Notes under the pieces: model-generated | What the model was told of the DNA's origin: nothing | The model's database searches: none | The model's input: the letters and a program-made list of their open reading frames with translations, nothing else | Shown: positions 41,938 through 50,827 of the stretch, one piece after another | Numbering within the stretch: the stretch's first letter is position 1 | How the letters are laid out: every line of letters starts with the position of its first letter | Source: Polyangiaceae bacterium | GTDB taxonomy: Bacteria > Myxococcota_A > Polyangia > Polyangiales > Polyangiaceae | NCBI GenBank assembly: GCA_009781005.1 | Contig: WQYX01000012.1 | Location: forward strand, 1 to 64,000 | Direction of reading: 5' to 3' | Length of the DNA stretch: 64,000 nt | Made by a program: the position numbers and the translations under genes

Positions 41938-42609
41938 ATGCTTCTATCCATCAACGCCGAACACCCCGAGCCTCGGAAAGTCCGCCGCGCTGCCGAAGTG
42001 CTGGAGGCTGGCGAGGTCATTGGTTACCCAACGGACACGGTTTACGGTCTCGGTTGCGATATCGCGAACAAGCGAGCGATTGATCGACTCTACGAGATCA
42101 AAGGCATGGGGCGGTCGCAGCCGCTCGCATTCATCTGTCCGGATTTGTCCGAGATTGCCAAATACGCCATCGTCGACAATCAAGCTTATCGGCTGCTTCG
42201 CCGTCTCTTGCCCGGGCCATACTGCTTCATCCTCCAGGCAACTCGTGAAGTGCCGCGGCTTATCCAGACCAAGCGAAAGACGATTGGCATTCGCGTTCCG
42301 AATCATGAGATCATTCGCGCCGTCGTGCGCGAGCTCGGTCGCCCCGTCATCTCCACGACGGCACAGCGCCGCGGCGCCGAAGTCCACGTGGATCCCGCCG
42401 AGATCGACGACGACTTCAGCGGTCTCGGTTTGGTGATCGACGCAGGGGCCGGCGGCATCATTCCAACCACCGTGGTCGATCTGACGGTGCAACCACCGGC
42501 CGTCGTGCGCGAGGGCGCAGGCGCCGTCGACGATTTCACCGACGAGCCGCGATCGCTTCGCGGCATGAAGCAGTCGATGCGCGAACTGCAAGACCACTGG
42601 AGCGATTGA
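41938..42609 (+). CDS. YciO/YrdC/Sua5 family protein
   Basis: A 223-residue protein of the threonylcarbamoyl-AMP synthase fold. The nucleotide pocket motif YPTDTVYGLGCD and KGMGRSQPLAFICPD are clear, followed by RLLPGPYCFILQA and RPVISTTAQ. It resembles the YciO subgroup more than TsaC/Sua5, because the Sua5 C-terminal domain is absent, so the tRNA t6A role is possible but not assured. Repeat A5 overlaps its stop codon. Confidence 0.85.
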   Translation: MLLSINAEHPEPRKVRRAAEVLEAGEVIGYPTDTVYGLGCDIANKRAIDRLYEIKGMGRSQPLAFICPDLSEIAKYAIVDNQAYRLLRRLLPGPYCFILQATREVPRLIQTKRKTIGIRVPNHEIIRAVVRELGRPVISTTAQRRGAEVHVDPAEIDDDFSGLGLVIDAGAGGIIPTTVVDLTVQPPAVVREGAGAVDDFTDEPRSLRGMKQSMRELQDHWSD

Positions 42610-42752
42610 AAACGCGTTTGCTAACCTGCTGCGCGCCGCGATCTCTTCGTTTTTTCTTGCGGTGCGTGCTCACGTACTTCAAGTACGCTCCGCGCGCTCC
42701 TCGAAAAAAGCCTCGACCTCGCGTCGCTCGCAACGGTTATCAAACGCGTTTT
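42609..42752. repeat. Palindromic repeat, bridging type (copy A5)
   Basis: The left arm AAAACGCGTTTGCTAACC (42609-42626) and right arm GGTTATCAAACGCGTTTT (42735-42752) are complementary at 17 of 18 positions. The interior mixes features: GCCGCGATCTCTTCGTT and GCCTCGACCTCGCGTC agree with type B units, while TGCTGCGCG and a CGTACTTCAAGTACG centre agree with type A. It lies between convergent yciO-like and thiD genes. Confidence 0.85.
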
Positions 42753-42775
42753 AATCACTAGGTTTTAATCACTAG
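42748..42775. repeat. Perfect tandem duplication of 14 bp
   Basis: GTTTTAATCACTAG occurs at 42748-42761 and again at 42762-42775, at the end of element A5 and directly against the thiD stop. It may be a local slippage product; it adds extra in-frame stops behind thiD. Confidence 0.85.
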
Positions 42776-43582
42776 TTAAGTAGCGAGTAGGACGTGGAGG
42801 GCGCCGCCGACACTGGAGGCTTCGGCGATGAGTGCATGATGCACGTTCTTTGCCCAGCGCACGGCGCTCTCGAGACGCGCGCTCGGCTCGTCGTCGCGGG
42901 CGTGCACGGCGAGGTAGCCGGCAATGAGCGATGCGAGCACGCATCCTCCGCCGTGAATCATCGGCGTCGTGAGCCTTGGCGCCGATAGTTCGACGACGCG
43001 CTCGGTGGTTGCGAAAAGATCGACCGCCATCTCGCCATCCAGATGGCCACCTTTGAGAAGCACGGCTCGCGCGCCTCGCTCGAGCAGATTTTTTGCTGCT
43101 GTGCGTGCCTCGTCGAGACACGTAACGTGCAGTCCGCTCAAGATCTCGGCCTCCGGCGCATTCACGGTGACGAGGGTGGCGCGTGGAAGGATGGTTTCGC
43201 GCATGGCAGCGATGCCGCGTTCCTCGAGCAAGCGCGCGCCTCCACGCGTCGGCATCATCACGGTGTCGACCACGACCGGGATCGCGTCGTGACTCGCGAT
43301 GAGAGCGCCGACGGCGCGTGCGTTTTCGTCGCTGCCGAGAGCACCGACTTTGATGGCCTGCACGTTCTGGTGCTCGATCACTTCATTGCACGCAGCGATG
43401 AGTTCGGTCGCGGATACACGCGTCGCGCTCTTCATGCCCGAAGTCGACTGCACGGTCAGAAGCGTGCATGCTGCACACGCAAAGGCACCCGCGCGGGCAA
43501 TGGCGCGTGCGTCGGCGAGGATGCCCGCACCGCCACCCGGATCGAGTCCACCAATGGCAAGCACGCACGGAAGTGCGCTCAT
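42776..43582 (-). CDS. thiD: Hydroxymethylpyrimidine (phosphate) kinase
   Basis: Ribokinase-fold kinase of 268 residues that phosphorylates HMP and HMP-P in thiamine synthesis. N-terminal GGLDPGGGAGILADA and the anion-hole region PMIHGGGCVLASLIAGY with its Cys are present. The ATG at 43582 sits just ahead of the conserved core (SALPCVLAIGG). An ATG 13 codons earlier (43621) is possible. No other thiamine genes or TPP riboswitch were noticed here. It is downstream of the CBS gene in the same direction. Confidence 0.9.
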   Translation of the reverse strand: MSALPCVLAIGGLDPGGGAGILADARAIARAGAFACAACTLLTVQSTSGMKSATRVSATELIAACNEVIEHQNVQAIKVGALGSDENARAVGALIASHDAIPVVVDTVMMPTRGGARLLEERGIAAMRETILPRATLVTVNAPEAEILSGLHVTCLDEARTAAKNLLERGARAVLLKGGHLDGEMAVDLFATTERVVELSAPRLTTPMIHGGGCVLASLIAGYLAVHARDDEPSARLESAVRWAKNVHHALIAEASSVGGALHVLLAT

Positions 43583-43651
43583 GGAACGTGAAGGCTTCGA
43601 TGCGTGCACGACGCGCGACACGTATCGCGCTTCTACGTGTTGCGCCAGACT

Positions 43652-44158
43652 CTAACCCACGAAGGCGGTGCCTAGCTTGCCTGGCCGGCGCGGCGCCTCT
43701 GGCGATTTCTTCCAAGGTTTCGAGATCTGCGTGAGCGTCTCCGCGAGATCGCGCATGCGCGAGCCCGCAAAGAGCCTTCGATCCTTCTTCGCGCTCATGG
43801 CGAGATCGTGCAGTGAGAGGATGCCAACGAGGTGGCCTTTCACGTCGACCACGGGCAGTCGGCGAACGCGTGCATGACGCATGATTTGCTGCGCCTCGCG
43901 AAGGTCGTCGTGCGGTCCGACGCGTACGGGCTTGTGCGCCATCGCTTGCGCGACGAGCAGTTCGTGCAGAGGGCGGCCATTGAGTAGTGCAGCCATGCAG
44001 ACGTCGCGATCGGTCACGATGCCGACGACGCGCTTCTCGTCATCGACGACCGGGACGCAACCGCAATCGTTGTCCCACATGAGCTGAGCGGCGCGCGCCA
44101 AGCTCTCATCCGGATGGCAAGGCTTCACCGTGCGCGTCATCACGTCCTCGACCTTCAT
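43652..44158 (-). CDS. CBS-domain pair protein
   Basis: A 168-residue protein made of two CBS motifs (MKVEDVMTRTVKPCHPDESL, GIVTDRDVCMAALL; then AMAHKPVRVGPHDDL, GILSLHDLAMSA) that together form one Bateman module binding an adenine nucleotide. A basic Pro-rich tail of about 30 residues follows. The ATG at 44158 has a strong GGAGGAG ribosome site. It probably senses energy charge, with an unknown partner. Confidence 0.9.
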   Translation of the reverse strand: MKVEDVMTRTVKPCHPDESLARAAQLMWDNDCGCVPVVDDEKRVVGIVTDRDVCMAALLNGRPLHELLVAQAMAHKPVRVGPHDDLREAQQIMRHARVRRLPVVDVKGHLVGILSLHDLAMSAKKDRRLFAGSRMRDLAETLTQISKPWKKSPEAPRRPGKLGTAFVG

Positions 44159-44232
44159 CGTCTCCTCCACCTCAACGTGAAACAAGTCACTCCGAACGAC
44201 GGGCCCGTCAATGTGGCATCATTCTGCGCGGC

Positions 44233-45306
44233 ATGCACTCCGCGGAATCAATGAAGGAGTCGGTCGTAACGTCGTCCGAGAGCGCGCCCGGATCGCGTGC
44301 ACGCGTCCTTAGCACGCTCGAGTATGTGTTGCAGCTCGCGTTCTTCGCGGCCGTGCCTTTTGTCGTCGTCGTTCTCGCGAGCCTCGTGCCGATGATCGGC
44401 GCGATCGCCAACATCGTGCTCGCACTCGTCACGTTCTTCTTCGGCGAGGTGCTGCGAACGCACGCGCAGAGGCGCGGTTGGGTCGGGCGCGTCCTCCGTC
44501 GGCAACTCGCTTTCGAGGCCTACTATCGCGAAAAAGCACCGAAGCCGTTTCTCTATTACGTCTTCTACCCGCTGCTCTTCCCGTACTGGCTCACGGTGCG
44601 CGAGGCTCGGCGCGAAGCGTGGCTCTTCAAGGGATACACGATCGTCACCTTCATCGTCCTCGCGATCGCGGGCGTGTACCGATACTTCACCGCGTACCGA
44701 CCCGAGCTCGGTCTCCGGCCGTTCCTCGTCGCGTTCGGCGTTGGCGTCGTCGTCGAGACGGTTGCAGTCCTCATGCTTCTCATGCCGATGACGACGAGCA
44801 TCGTGGCGCATCACCAGAAGAAGCAGCGTCGACATCTCTTTGCGCTTCTCGCCGTGGGGCTCGTCTCCGCGGCGATTGCGGCAACGATGCTCGCGCGCCG
44901 TCATCGGTCGTTTCCCTCGCTCGAGACGCGCGAGCGCGTTCTACAGCGTACGCTCGCTGTTCCTGCGCGCGCGAAGAAGGCTCAGATGGATGCGCTCTCG
45001 GTCGCGTGGAAGGCGCGCAAAGAAAAGCGATGGGGCCGCGAGGACGACGGCACGCTGGCGGGGCCTGCGCTCGATGACGCGCGTGCTGCGCTCAACGAGT
45101 TTTATCGGCCCGACGAGGCCAACGCATTCGAGCTCTGGACGAGTGCGCGCAAAGAGAAGCCCATGCTCATGGTCATCTTTGCGGAGGGCCCGCGCAAAGG
45201 GCGCCCCGTGTTTCTCGGGATGCAGCCGGACGGCACACTCGTCGAACGCGTTCGCGACATCCCGAAGCCCGCACGCGTGGTCATGCGCACCGCCGGCGAT
45301 CTTTAA
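44233..45306 (+). CDS. Multi-pass membrane protein of unknown function
   Basis: A 357-residue protein with two N-terminal helices (about 32-75), two or three more between about 105 and 190, another near 200-220, then a soluble C-terminal domain of about 140 residues containing a Lys/Arg-rich stretch (RAKKAQMDALSVAW). The C-terminal FLGMQPDGTLVERV suggests a small beta domain. I do not recognise the family. It is divergent from the CBS gene. Confidence 0.65.
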   Translation: MHSAESMKESVVTSSESAPGSRARVLSTLEYVLQLAFFAAVPFVVVVLASLVPMIGAIANIVLALVTFFFGEVLRTHAQRRGWVGRVLRRQLAFEAYYREKAPKPFLYYVFYPLLFPYWLTVREARREAWLFKGYTIVTFIVLAIAGVYRYFTAYRPELGLRPFLVAFGVGVVVETVAVLMLLMPMTTSIVAHHQKKQRRHLFALLAVGLVSAAIAATMLARRHRSFPSLETRERVLQRTLAVPARAKKAQMDALSVAWKARKEKRWGREDDGTLAGPALDDARAALNEFYRPDEANAFELWTSARKEKPMLMVIFAEGPRKGRPVFLGMQPDGTLVERVRDIPKPARVVMRTAGDL

Positions 45307-45307
45307 A

Positions 45308-45745
45308 TCAGTTGGCGTGCTTCTCGATCAGCCGGCCGAGGCGTGGCACGGCCTGTTCGACGTTCTTTTTCGCGGCGCCGCGAAGTTTTTCGTACGCACC
45401 CTTGGCGACGCCACTCTTGGCGCGCGCCGCCTTCGCGTCGGTGATCGAGAGGAGCGCGTCGGCGACGCGGCCGGTGTTCGATGAGAAGAACTCCGCGACG
45501 GGTTTGTTCTGCGACTTTGCGTCTGCGTAGATCGGCTCGAGGACTTTGGCGAACTCGGGAACGAGATCGGTAACCGCACCCTCGATGAAGCCAGGCTTGA
45601 TGCCCTTGACTGCACCGTACCCTGCCTTGATGGCGAGCCCGGAGATCCCTCCCTTGTCCTTCACCTCGGCGTCAATGAGCTCGCAGCAGTCTTTGATGAT
45701 CTGGGGTTTCTTGGCTTCATCCGTAAATGCGTCCACAAGAGACAT
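45308..45745 (-). CDS. DUF6918-like conserved protein
   Basis: A 145-residue helical protein matching the pattern I associate with DUF6918: short N-terminal LVDAFTDEAKKPQI, then LIDAEVKDKGGISGLAIKAGY, LVPEFAKVLEPIYADAK, VADALLSITDAKAARAKSG and LRGAAKKNVEQAVPRLG. Function is unknown; the family is found in actinobacteria and myxobacteria. It is convergent with the gene ending at 45306, one base apart. Confidence 0.75.
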   Translation of the reverse strand: MSLVDAFTDEAKKPQIIKDCCELIDAEVKDKGGISGLAIKAGYGAVKGIKPGFIEGAVTDLVPEFAKVLEPIYADAKSQNKPVAEFFSSNTGRVADALLSITDAKAARAKSGVAKGAYEKLRGAAKKNVEQAVPRLGRLIEKHAN

Positions 45746-45916
45746 CTCGGAACCTCGCTACCTTAATGAGTGTGGATTACACGCATTAGCACACGCATGA
45801 ACGAGTGTGGACCGTAACTTGACTTGTCGCGTTGGCGAGTTCAGAAACCGTCGCTGCTTGGACAGGGCAGTCGCATGGACAGCGTGAAGGGCTCAGGAAA
45901 TTTTGGAGATGGCGTG

Positions 45917-48160
45917 ATGGCAGCGATGTCGGCGGAGCCGACTGCGACGGCCGCTCCTCTCCTCCGCACGGAAAAGCATGCAAGCGGTCTTGCCTCTGTC
46001 ACGCTCGAGGGCGCAGATCGCGCGTCGGCTGTTGCAATGACGCCCGCGCGCCTGCGCGATCTGGTGCGTGCCGTCGATGCCCTCGAAAACGATCCCGAGG
46101 TCGTGGCCATCGTCGTGCAGAGCGGCGCGCCCGATTCGTTCGTTGTCGGGACGGACATCGAATACTTGCAGAGTCTCCGTTTCGCGAAGGACGGGGAGAA
46201 CGCTGCAAGCGACATGAGTCGAGCGTTCGCGCGCATCGCTCGCGGGAAAAAGCCCGTGGTCGCATGTGTTCACGGTCGCGCGATGGGCAGCGGATTCGAG
46301 CTCGCGCTCGCGTGCACGGCGACGGTGGCTTCGGACGCCCCGATCACGGCGTTCGGTTTCCACGAGGTCAAACTCGGACTGATGCCCGCAGGCAACGGCC
46401 TCTTCCGCGTCGCCGAGCGCGCCGGCTTGCGCGCCGCGATCGACCTCGGACTGTCGGGTCGAAGCTTGCGCGCCGAGCGTGCGCGGTCGCTGGGTCTGGT
46501 TGACGAAGTTGTCGCCGAGGCCATCGTACGAAAAACGGCAGGCGCACTCGCTCTTCGGCTCGCGAGGGAGCCAAAGCTTCGCAAACTCTTGCCGAAGACG
46601 CGCATCGAGCGAGCGACGAGCACCTGGCAGTTGCTCGCCGCGCGCATGCTCATCGATCACAGCTTTCTGGGCAAAAGTCTCCTCTTTCGCCGTGCGCGGG
46701 CGAACGCACGCGAGGAGACGCGGGGCCACTACCCCGCGGCCGAGTACATGCTCGACGTGCTCGAACGCTTTGGCCATCGCGGTTTCGGCGCTGCTGCCAA
46801 GACTGCCGCGCGCTTGTTCGGCGAGCTCGTCGTCAGCGAAACCGCGCATCGCCTGCTCGAACTCTTCGTCGCCCGCACTGCGATGAAGGAGGAGACCGGG
46901 CCGCACGAGCAGGGCGCGATCAGCGACGCGCCGCACGCAACCGAGCGCGTCGCCATCTTCGGCGCCGGGTTGATGGGCGCGGGCATCGCGGCGGTCACGG
47001 TGCAGGCTGGTATCGCGACGCGCATGAAGGATCGCGATGACGCTCACGTCGGACGCGGGCTCCGCTGGGTGAAAGAGCAACTCGACAGGCGCGAACGCAG
47101 CGGCGCAATGACCGCACTCGAACGCGACCAGGCATTCGCGCGCCTTGAAGGCACCGTGGACGACACGGGCTTCCATCACGCCGACGTGGTCATCGAGGCC
47201 GTGTACGAAGACCTTTCACTCAAGCACGAGATCTTGCGCGAGATCGAAGGACTCGTCAGCGAGCGTTGCGTCATCGCTTCGAATACGGCGTCTTTGCCCA
47301 TCACGAAAATCGCCGAGGTTGCACGCCATCCCGAGCGCGTGCTCGGAATGCATTATTTCCGGCCGGCAACGCGCATTCGCTTCGTCGAAATCGTGCGAAC
47401 GAAGCACACGGATCCGCGCGCTATCAAGACGGCCGTCGAGCTCGGAAAGCGACAAGGCAAGTCCGCCATCGTCGTGGACGACGGTACCGGTTTCTACTCG
47501 ACGCGTATCCTCACACCCTTCCTGAATGAAGCCCTTTGCTTGCTCGAAGACGGCGTGCCCATCGACCTCATCGACGAAGCGATCGTCGATTGGGGCTTCC
47601 CTGTTGGGCCGTTTCGCCTGCTCGACGAGATCGGCATCGACTTCGCCGGCCACGTTGCCCAGATCGCTTACGCGAGTTTTGGCGAGCGCATGCGCCCCGC
47701 GGATCTGTTCGTGGACCTCGCGAAGGATGATCGGAAGGGTCGCAAGAATGCGCGTGGCTTTTACTTCCACCGAGGCGGCGTTGCATCCGCGCCGTCGCGC
47801 AACAAAGACAAGCCTCACGTCGACGACACCGTTTATCGCGCGCTGTCGGTGATACCGAAACGCCGTGTGACGGCGGAGGAGATTCAACTTCGGTGTTCGC
47901 TCCGCATGGTGAATGAGGCGTTACGTTGTCTCGACGAAGGCATCCTGCGATCGGCGCGCGACGGCGACATCGCAGCCGTCCTCGGTCTTGGCTTTCCGCC
48001 CTTCCGCGGCGGTCCATTCCGTTACGTCGACGTGCTCGGTGCGAACGAAGTGCTGCGGCGCACGCGCTCGCTCGAGCAACGCCTCGGTGAGCGCTTCGAA
48101 CCGGCTCCGATGCTCGTCGACATGGCCCGCACCAGCAAACGTTGTTTGTACTCTTCTTAA
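45917..48160 (+). CDS. fadJ: FadJ/FadB-type enoyl-CoA hydratase / 3-hydroxyacyl-CoA dehydrogenase
   Basis: A 747-residue bifunctional beta-oxidation enzyme. The N-terminal crotonase half has the oxyanion loop and both catalytic Glu (GSGFELALAC, FGFHEVKLGLMPAGNG). The dehydrogenase half has the NAD fingerprint IFGAGLMGAGIA and catalytic His in GMHYFRPA. The C-terminal pair of helical domains ends the protein. The ATG at 45917 follows a GGAGATGG ribosome site; ATG 45875 is the next alternative upstream. The usual thiolase partner is not adjacent. A hairpin of the TTGTACTC family overlaps the stop. Confidence 0.92.
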   Translation: MAAMSAEPTATAAPLLRTEKHASGLASVTLEGADRASAVAMTPARLRDLVRAVDALENDPEVVAIVVQSGAPDSFVVGTDIEYLQSLRFAKDGENAASDMSRAFARIARGKKPVVACVHGRAMGSGFELALACTATVASDAPITAFGFHEVKLGLMPAGNGLFRVAERAGLRAAIDLGLSGRSLRAERARSLGLVDEVVAEAIVRKTAGALALRLAREPKLRKLLPKTRIERATSTWQLLAARMLIDHSFLGKSLLFRRARANAREETRGHYPAAEYMLDVLERFGHRGFGAAAKTAARLFGELVVSETAHRLLELFVARTAMKEETGPHEQGAISDAPHATERVAIFGAGLMGAGIAAVTVQAGIATRMKDRDDAHVGRGLRWVKEQLDRRERSGAMTALERDQAFARLEGTVDDTGFHHADVVIEAVYEDLSLKHEILREIEGLVSERCVIASNTASLPITKIAEVARHPERVLGMHYFRPATRIRFVEIVRTKHTDPRAIKTAVELGKRQGKSAIVVDDGTGFYSTRILTPFLNEALCLLEDGVPIDLIDEAIVDWGFPVGPFRLLDEIGIDFAGHVAQIAYASFGERMRPADLFVDLAKDDRKGRKNARGFYFHRGGVASAPSRNKDKPHVDDTVYRALSVIPKRRVTAEEIQLRCSLRMVNEALRCLDEGILRSARDGDIAAVLGLGFPPFRGGPFRYVDVLGANEVLRRTRSLEQRLGERFEPAPMLVDMARTSKRCLYSS

Positions 48161-48168
48161 GAGTACAA
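48146..48168. terminator. 10-bp hairpin, TTGTACTC family, over the fadJ stop
   Basis: TTGTACTCTT (48146-48155) pairs with AAGAGTACAA (48159-48168), loop CTT. The TAA stop of the beta-oxidation gene lies in the loop and right arm. A loose T-run (GGGTTTT) follows 10 bases later, so termination on the plus strand is plausible. Confidence 0.6.
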
Positions 48169-48247
48169 TATTCGGGTTTTCTACGAGTACGGCCCGGGTA
48201 AGGCACCTTAACTTGTATTCGCCGTTCGCAGTGATCGATCATGACGC

Positions 48248-49429
48248 ATGACGATTCGCGCGATCACGTTTCTGCCGTCGCTCCGTCGTTCAACGCGCCG
48301 GCCCCCGCTCAATTTCGCCCTTTTTGAGGCCGCCGTTGCACTTTATGAGGAAAATCGTCCGCTCGATGCGCTCGGCAAAGTCTTCGAACATCTCATGCCA
48401 GGACTGCCTAGCCCGGATCTCAAAAAGGCGCCTTTCACCTTCACGCAGGGTTCCTCCAACGTCACGGTTCTTCTGGACGGGGATGAGTTCGTCGTCACGG
48501 TGCCGCTTTGCAAGCTGCCTTCCGGCCCCACCGCGGTGGCGGCCATGCGTCACGTGCTCACGAAGATTTCGGGCAGCGGGCAGCTTCACCAGCCGCGTCT
48601 GCATGGCGACGAAATAAAATTGGAGTTTCGCGACTCTCTCTCTCGCCTTCATCCTGCGAAAGTCGTTGAGGTGCTCCGCCGAATGCCAAACGAAGCCGAC
48701 CAACACGACGACTGGCTCATTGGGCAGTTCAAGGCCGAGCCGCTAAACCGCGCGGAAATCGCGCCTCTCCGGGCGGAAGACGTCCAAATTGCTTTTTCCA
48801 TGTGGGAACAACATTGGAATGAGGTCGAGGAGCTCCTCAATGAGTCTCGGCGCAAGCGTTCCATTTTTTTTCTAAATGAACTTACTGCCTTCGCAACGAA
48901 CCGTATTACGTGCGTGCTCCCGTTGTATGGTTTTCTCGTGGCACGCCTCGAAGAGGCCGTATCCACGTTCAACAATGCACAGGAAGATCCGAACAAGCGC
49001 GAGACCACGCTCGCCAAGTGCATCAAGGACATGAAGGCCGTCGAGGTGGACGAGCTGTCGATGAATCTCGGGTACGCCGAGTATGCGCTGAGTCCGTACC
49101 AGGAGGGAACTCCTCAAGTCCTCAAAGCTCAAATCGGTCCCGGCCGTTATATGGATATGGTCGAGGAACTTTTCAAATCCGGGAAATCGATCGACAGCGC
49201 CCTTGCGCTCGTTGGCACCTATTATTATCTCGCGGCTCGCTTCTCGTGGGAGGCCGCCGTGGAGGCGGATTTCTTGGCCGGGCTCGCGAGCGTCAGCGGC
49301 AAGCCGTGGCGAGAAACCACGACCGCGCTTCTCGAACACGCGAAAATGATGTCCGAGAAATATGGATCGGACGACGAAAAAGACGAAGACGGCAACAACG
49401 GGGATGACGAACCAGGCGAGGAGTCCTGA
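48248..49429 (+). CDS. YbjN/type III chaperone-like protein, unknown function
   Basis: A 393-residue cytoplasmic protein. Residues about 20-165 show the alpha/beta pattern of YbjN and type III secretion chaperones (helix, strand VTVLLDGDEFVVTVPL, helix AVAAMRHVLTKI, strand IKLEFRDSL, helix, AD-rich turn). The C-terminal part is helical and ends in a very acidic tail (DDEKDEDGNNGDDEPG). I cannot assign a function. It lies two bases before the serine-protease gene, whose C-terminus has the same fold class, so the two probably act together. Confidence 0.6.
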   Translation: MTIRAITFLPSLRRSTRRPPLNFALFEAAVALYEENRPLDALGKVFEHLMPGLPSPDLKKAPFTFTQGSSNVTVLLDGDEFVVTVPLCKLPSGPTAVAAMRHVLTKISGSGQLHQPRLHGDEIKLEFRDSLSRLHPAKVVEVLRRMPNEADQHDDWLIGQFKAEPLNRAEIAPLRAEDVQIAFSMWEQHWNEVEELLNESRRKRSIFFLNELTAFATNRITCVLPLYGFLVARLEEAVSTFNNAQEDPNKRETTLAKCIKDMKAVEVDELSMNLGYAEYALSPYQEGTPQVLKAQIGPGRYMDMVEELFKSGKSIDSALALVGTYYYLAARFSWEAAVEADFLAGLASVSGKPWRETTTALLEHAKMMSEKYGSDDEKDEDGNNGDDEPGEES

Positions 49430-49431
49430 TC

Positions 49432-50538
49432 ATGGTACTCGACATCGAAAAACTCGGAGTCTTTCAGATCTTTACGGGAGGTGGCACGGGTACGGGATTT
49501 CTCATCGACGATCGCCTCCTCATCACCAATTGCCACGTTGTCGAAGGTTATCGAATGGTGGCGGTGGAAAAGCGCGATCGTCAGCGCGTCGTCGGCACCG
49601 TGCGGAGACTCAGCCCCAAGCGCGATCTCGCCATCGTCGAACTTGGCGTTCCGCTCGAGGGGGAGGTGCTTTCGCTGGTGACGGAGGATGCACTTCAGCC
49701 GAAGCAGATGCTTCAAATCGTTGGTTTTCCGGTTGGATTGCCACTTTCCGTCACGGAGGGCGTCGTATCGAATCCAAAACAGCAACTCGATGGACTCGAA
49801 TACGTGCAGACGGATGCGGCGGTCAATCCAGGCAATTCTGGCGGTCCCATGCTCGACGAGGAGAAAAACGTCGTGGCCATCACGACGTGCAAGCTTTCTT
49901 CCGCGGACATGATTGGGTTCGGAATCCCGGGCGGGGAGGCCAAGCAGTTTTTCGACGGGTTCCGTGAGCAGACGGCTGTCTTCGGCGTGATGTGTCCTTC
50001 GTGCGACGTCCTGCTCGAATCGCCCACGAGGTATTGCGACTCTTGTGGCATCGATCTCGGAAGTCTCGATCTCGCGCGCTATTTCGAACCTGCGGTGGCT
50101 CACCCCATTGTGGCTTTCGTGGAAGGTGCGTTGACGAAGGCGGCCGTGGATCCCGTGCTCGCTCGGCACGGAGAGCAGAATTGGTCTTTCCATTCCGGCA
50201 GTGCTCCGATCAAGATCTGGTGCTGCTGTTCCGAACACGTGTGCTTCTCCTCGCCTCTTGCCAAACTCGGCAAGCAGCATTTTGGAGAACTCTTTCGTTT
50301 TCTCCTTTCGGACGAGCATGCGCCTTTCTCCTTCGATCTCGCCGACAACGTCGTGCGTTTGAACCTGACCGTCCACATGTCGGATGTCTTTCAGAGCGGG
50401 GAGCATGATCATTTTGTCAAACAAATCTCGGATTTCATTGCATCGGCCGATCGGCTCGACAACGTGCTCATCGACAAATATGGCTGTAGTCCCGCGCCCG
50501 ATACCCAATTGACTTTCTTGAAGGAAGGCACGCACTGA
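49432..50538 (+). CDS. Trypsin-like protease - zinc ribbon - YbjN-like fusion
   Basis: A 368-residue protein. Residues about 1-185 are a chymotrypsin-fold serine protease with the complete triad: His in ITNCHVVEG, Asp in KRDLAIVEL and Ser in NPGNSGGPM. No signal peptide or PDZ domain is seen, unlike DegP. A zinc ribbon follows (CPSCDVLLESPTRYCDSCG, about 188-206), then a YbjN/type III chaperone-like domain to the end (SAPIKIW, GELFRFLL, ADNVVRLNL, ADRLDNVLIDKYG). It probably acts in the cytoplasm. A type B repeat begins at its stop codon. Confidence 0.82.
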   Translation: MVLDIEKLGVFQIFTGGGTGTGFLIDDRLLITNCHVVEGYRMVAVEKRDRQRVVGTVRRLSPKRDLAIVELGVPLEGEVLSLVTEDALQPKQMLQIVGFPVGLPLSVTEGVVSNPKQQLDGLEYVQTDAAVNPGNSGGPMLDEEKNVVAITTCKLSSADMIGFGIPGGEAKQFFDGFREQTAVFGVMCPSCDVLLESPTRYCDSCGIDLGSLDLARYFEPAVAHPIVAFVEGALTKAAVDPVLARHGEQNWSFHSGSAPIKIWCCCSEHVCFSSPLAKLGKQHFGELFRFLLSDEHAPFSFDLADNVVRLNLTVHMSDVFQSGEHDHFVKQISDFIASADRLDNVLIDKYGCSPAPDTQLTFLKEGTH

Positions 50539-50661
50539 GACCGCTTTCGATTTGCCGCGATCTCATCGTTGGGGCCTGCGCTGCGGTCCTCAAAGCCCTT
50601 CAAGGCTATTCCGGTCCGCTGCTCGGCCCCGCCTCGACCTCGCGTCAACTTGAAAGCGGTC
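50539..50661 (+). repeat. Palindromic repeat, type B (copy B2)
   Basis: The unit starts one base after the protease TGA stop. Its left arm begins GACCGCTTTCGATTTGCCG and its right arm ends CGTCAACTTGAAAGCGGTC. The interior contains CGCGATCTCATCGTTGGGGC, GCTGCGGTCC, GGTCCGCTGCTCGGCCCC and GCCTCGACCTCGCG. Confidence 0.85.
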
Positions 50662-50827
50662 TAACTCTAAAGGCTCTAACACTACTGCCGGAACTTCGTT
50701 CCGGGCTATGCGTTTCCGCTTCGCGGAAACCAGTCGTGTTCACTTGTCTCAAGGGGGCGCGGCGCCCCCTCTTGCCCCGCTTTCGCGGGCAATTCACCCC
50801 TCCGAAAAGCCGCTCCCGCGGCTTTGC
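50662..50827. repeat. Series of five small hairpins
   Basis: Between repeat B2 and the large hairpin lie several consecutive short palindromes: GGAACTTCGTTCC, GTTTCCGCTTCGCGGAAAC, GGGGGCGCGGCGCCCCC, CCCCGCTTTCGCGGG and AGCCGCTCCCGCGGCT. The opening ACTACTGCCGGAA is the same sequence as the left arm of the hairpin at 50828. Many of the loops are TTCG-like. No open frame is conserved through them. Confidence 0.75.
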
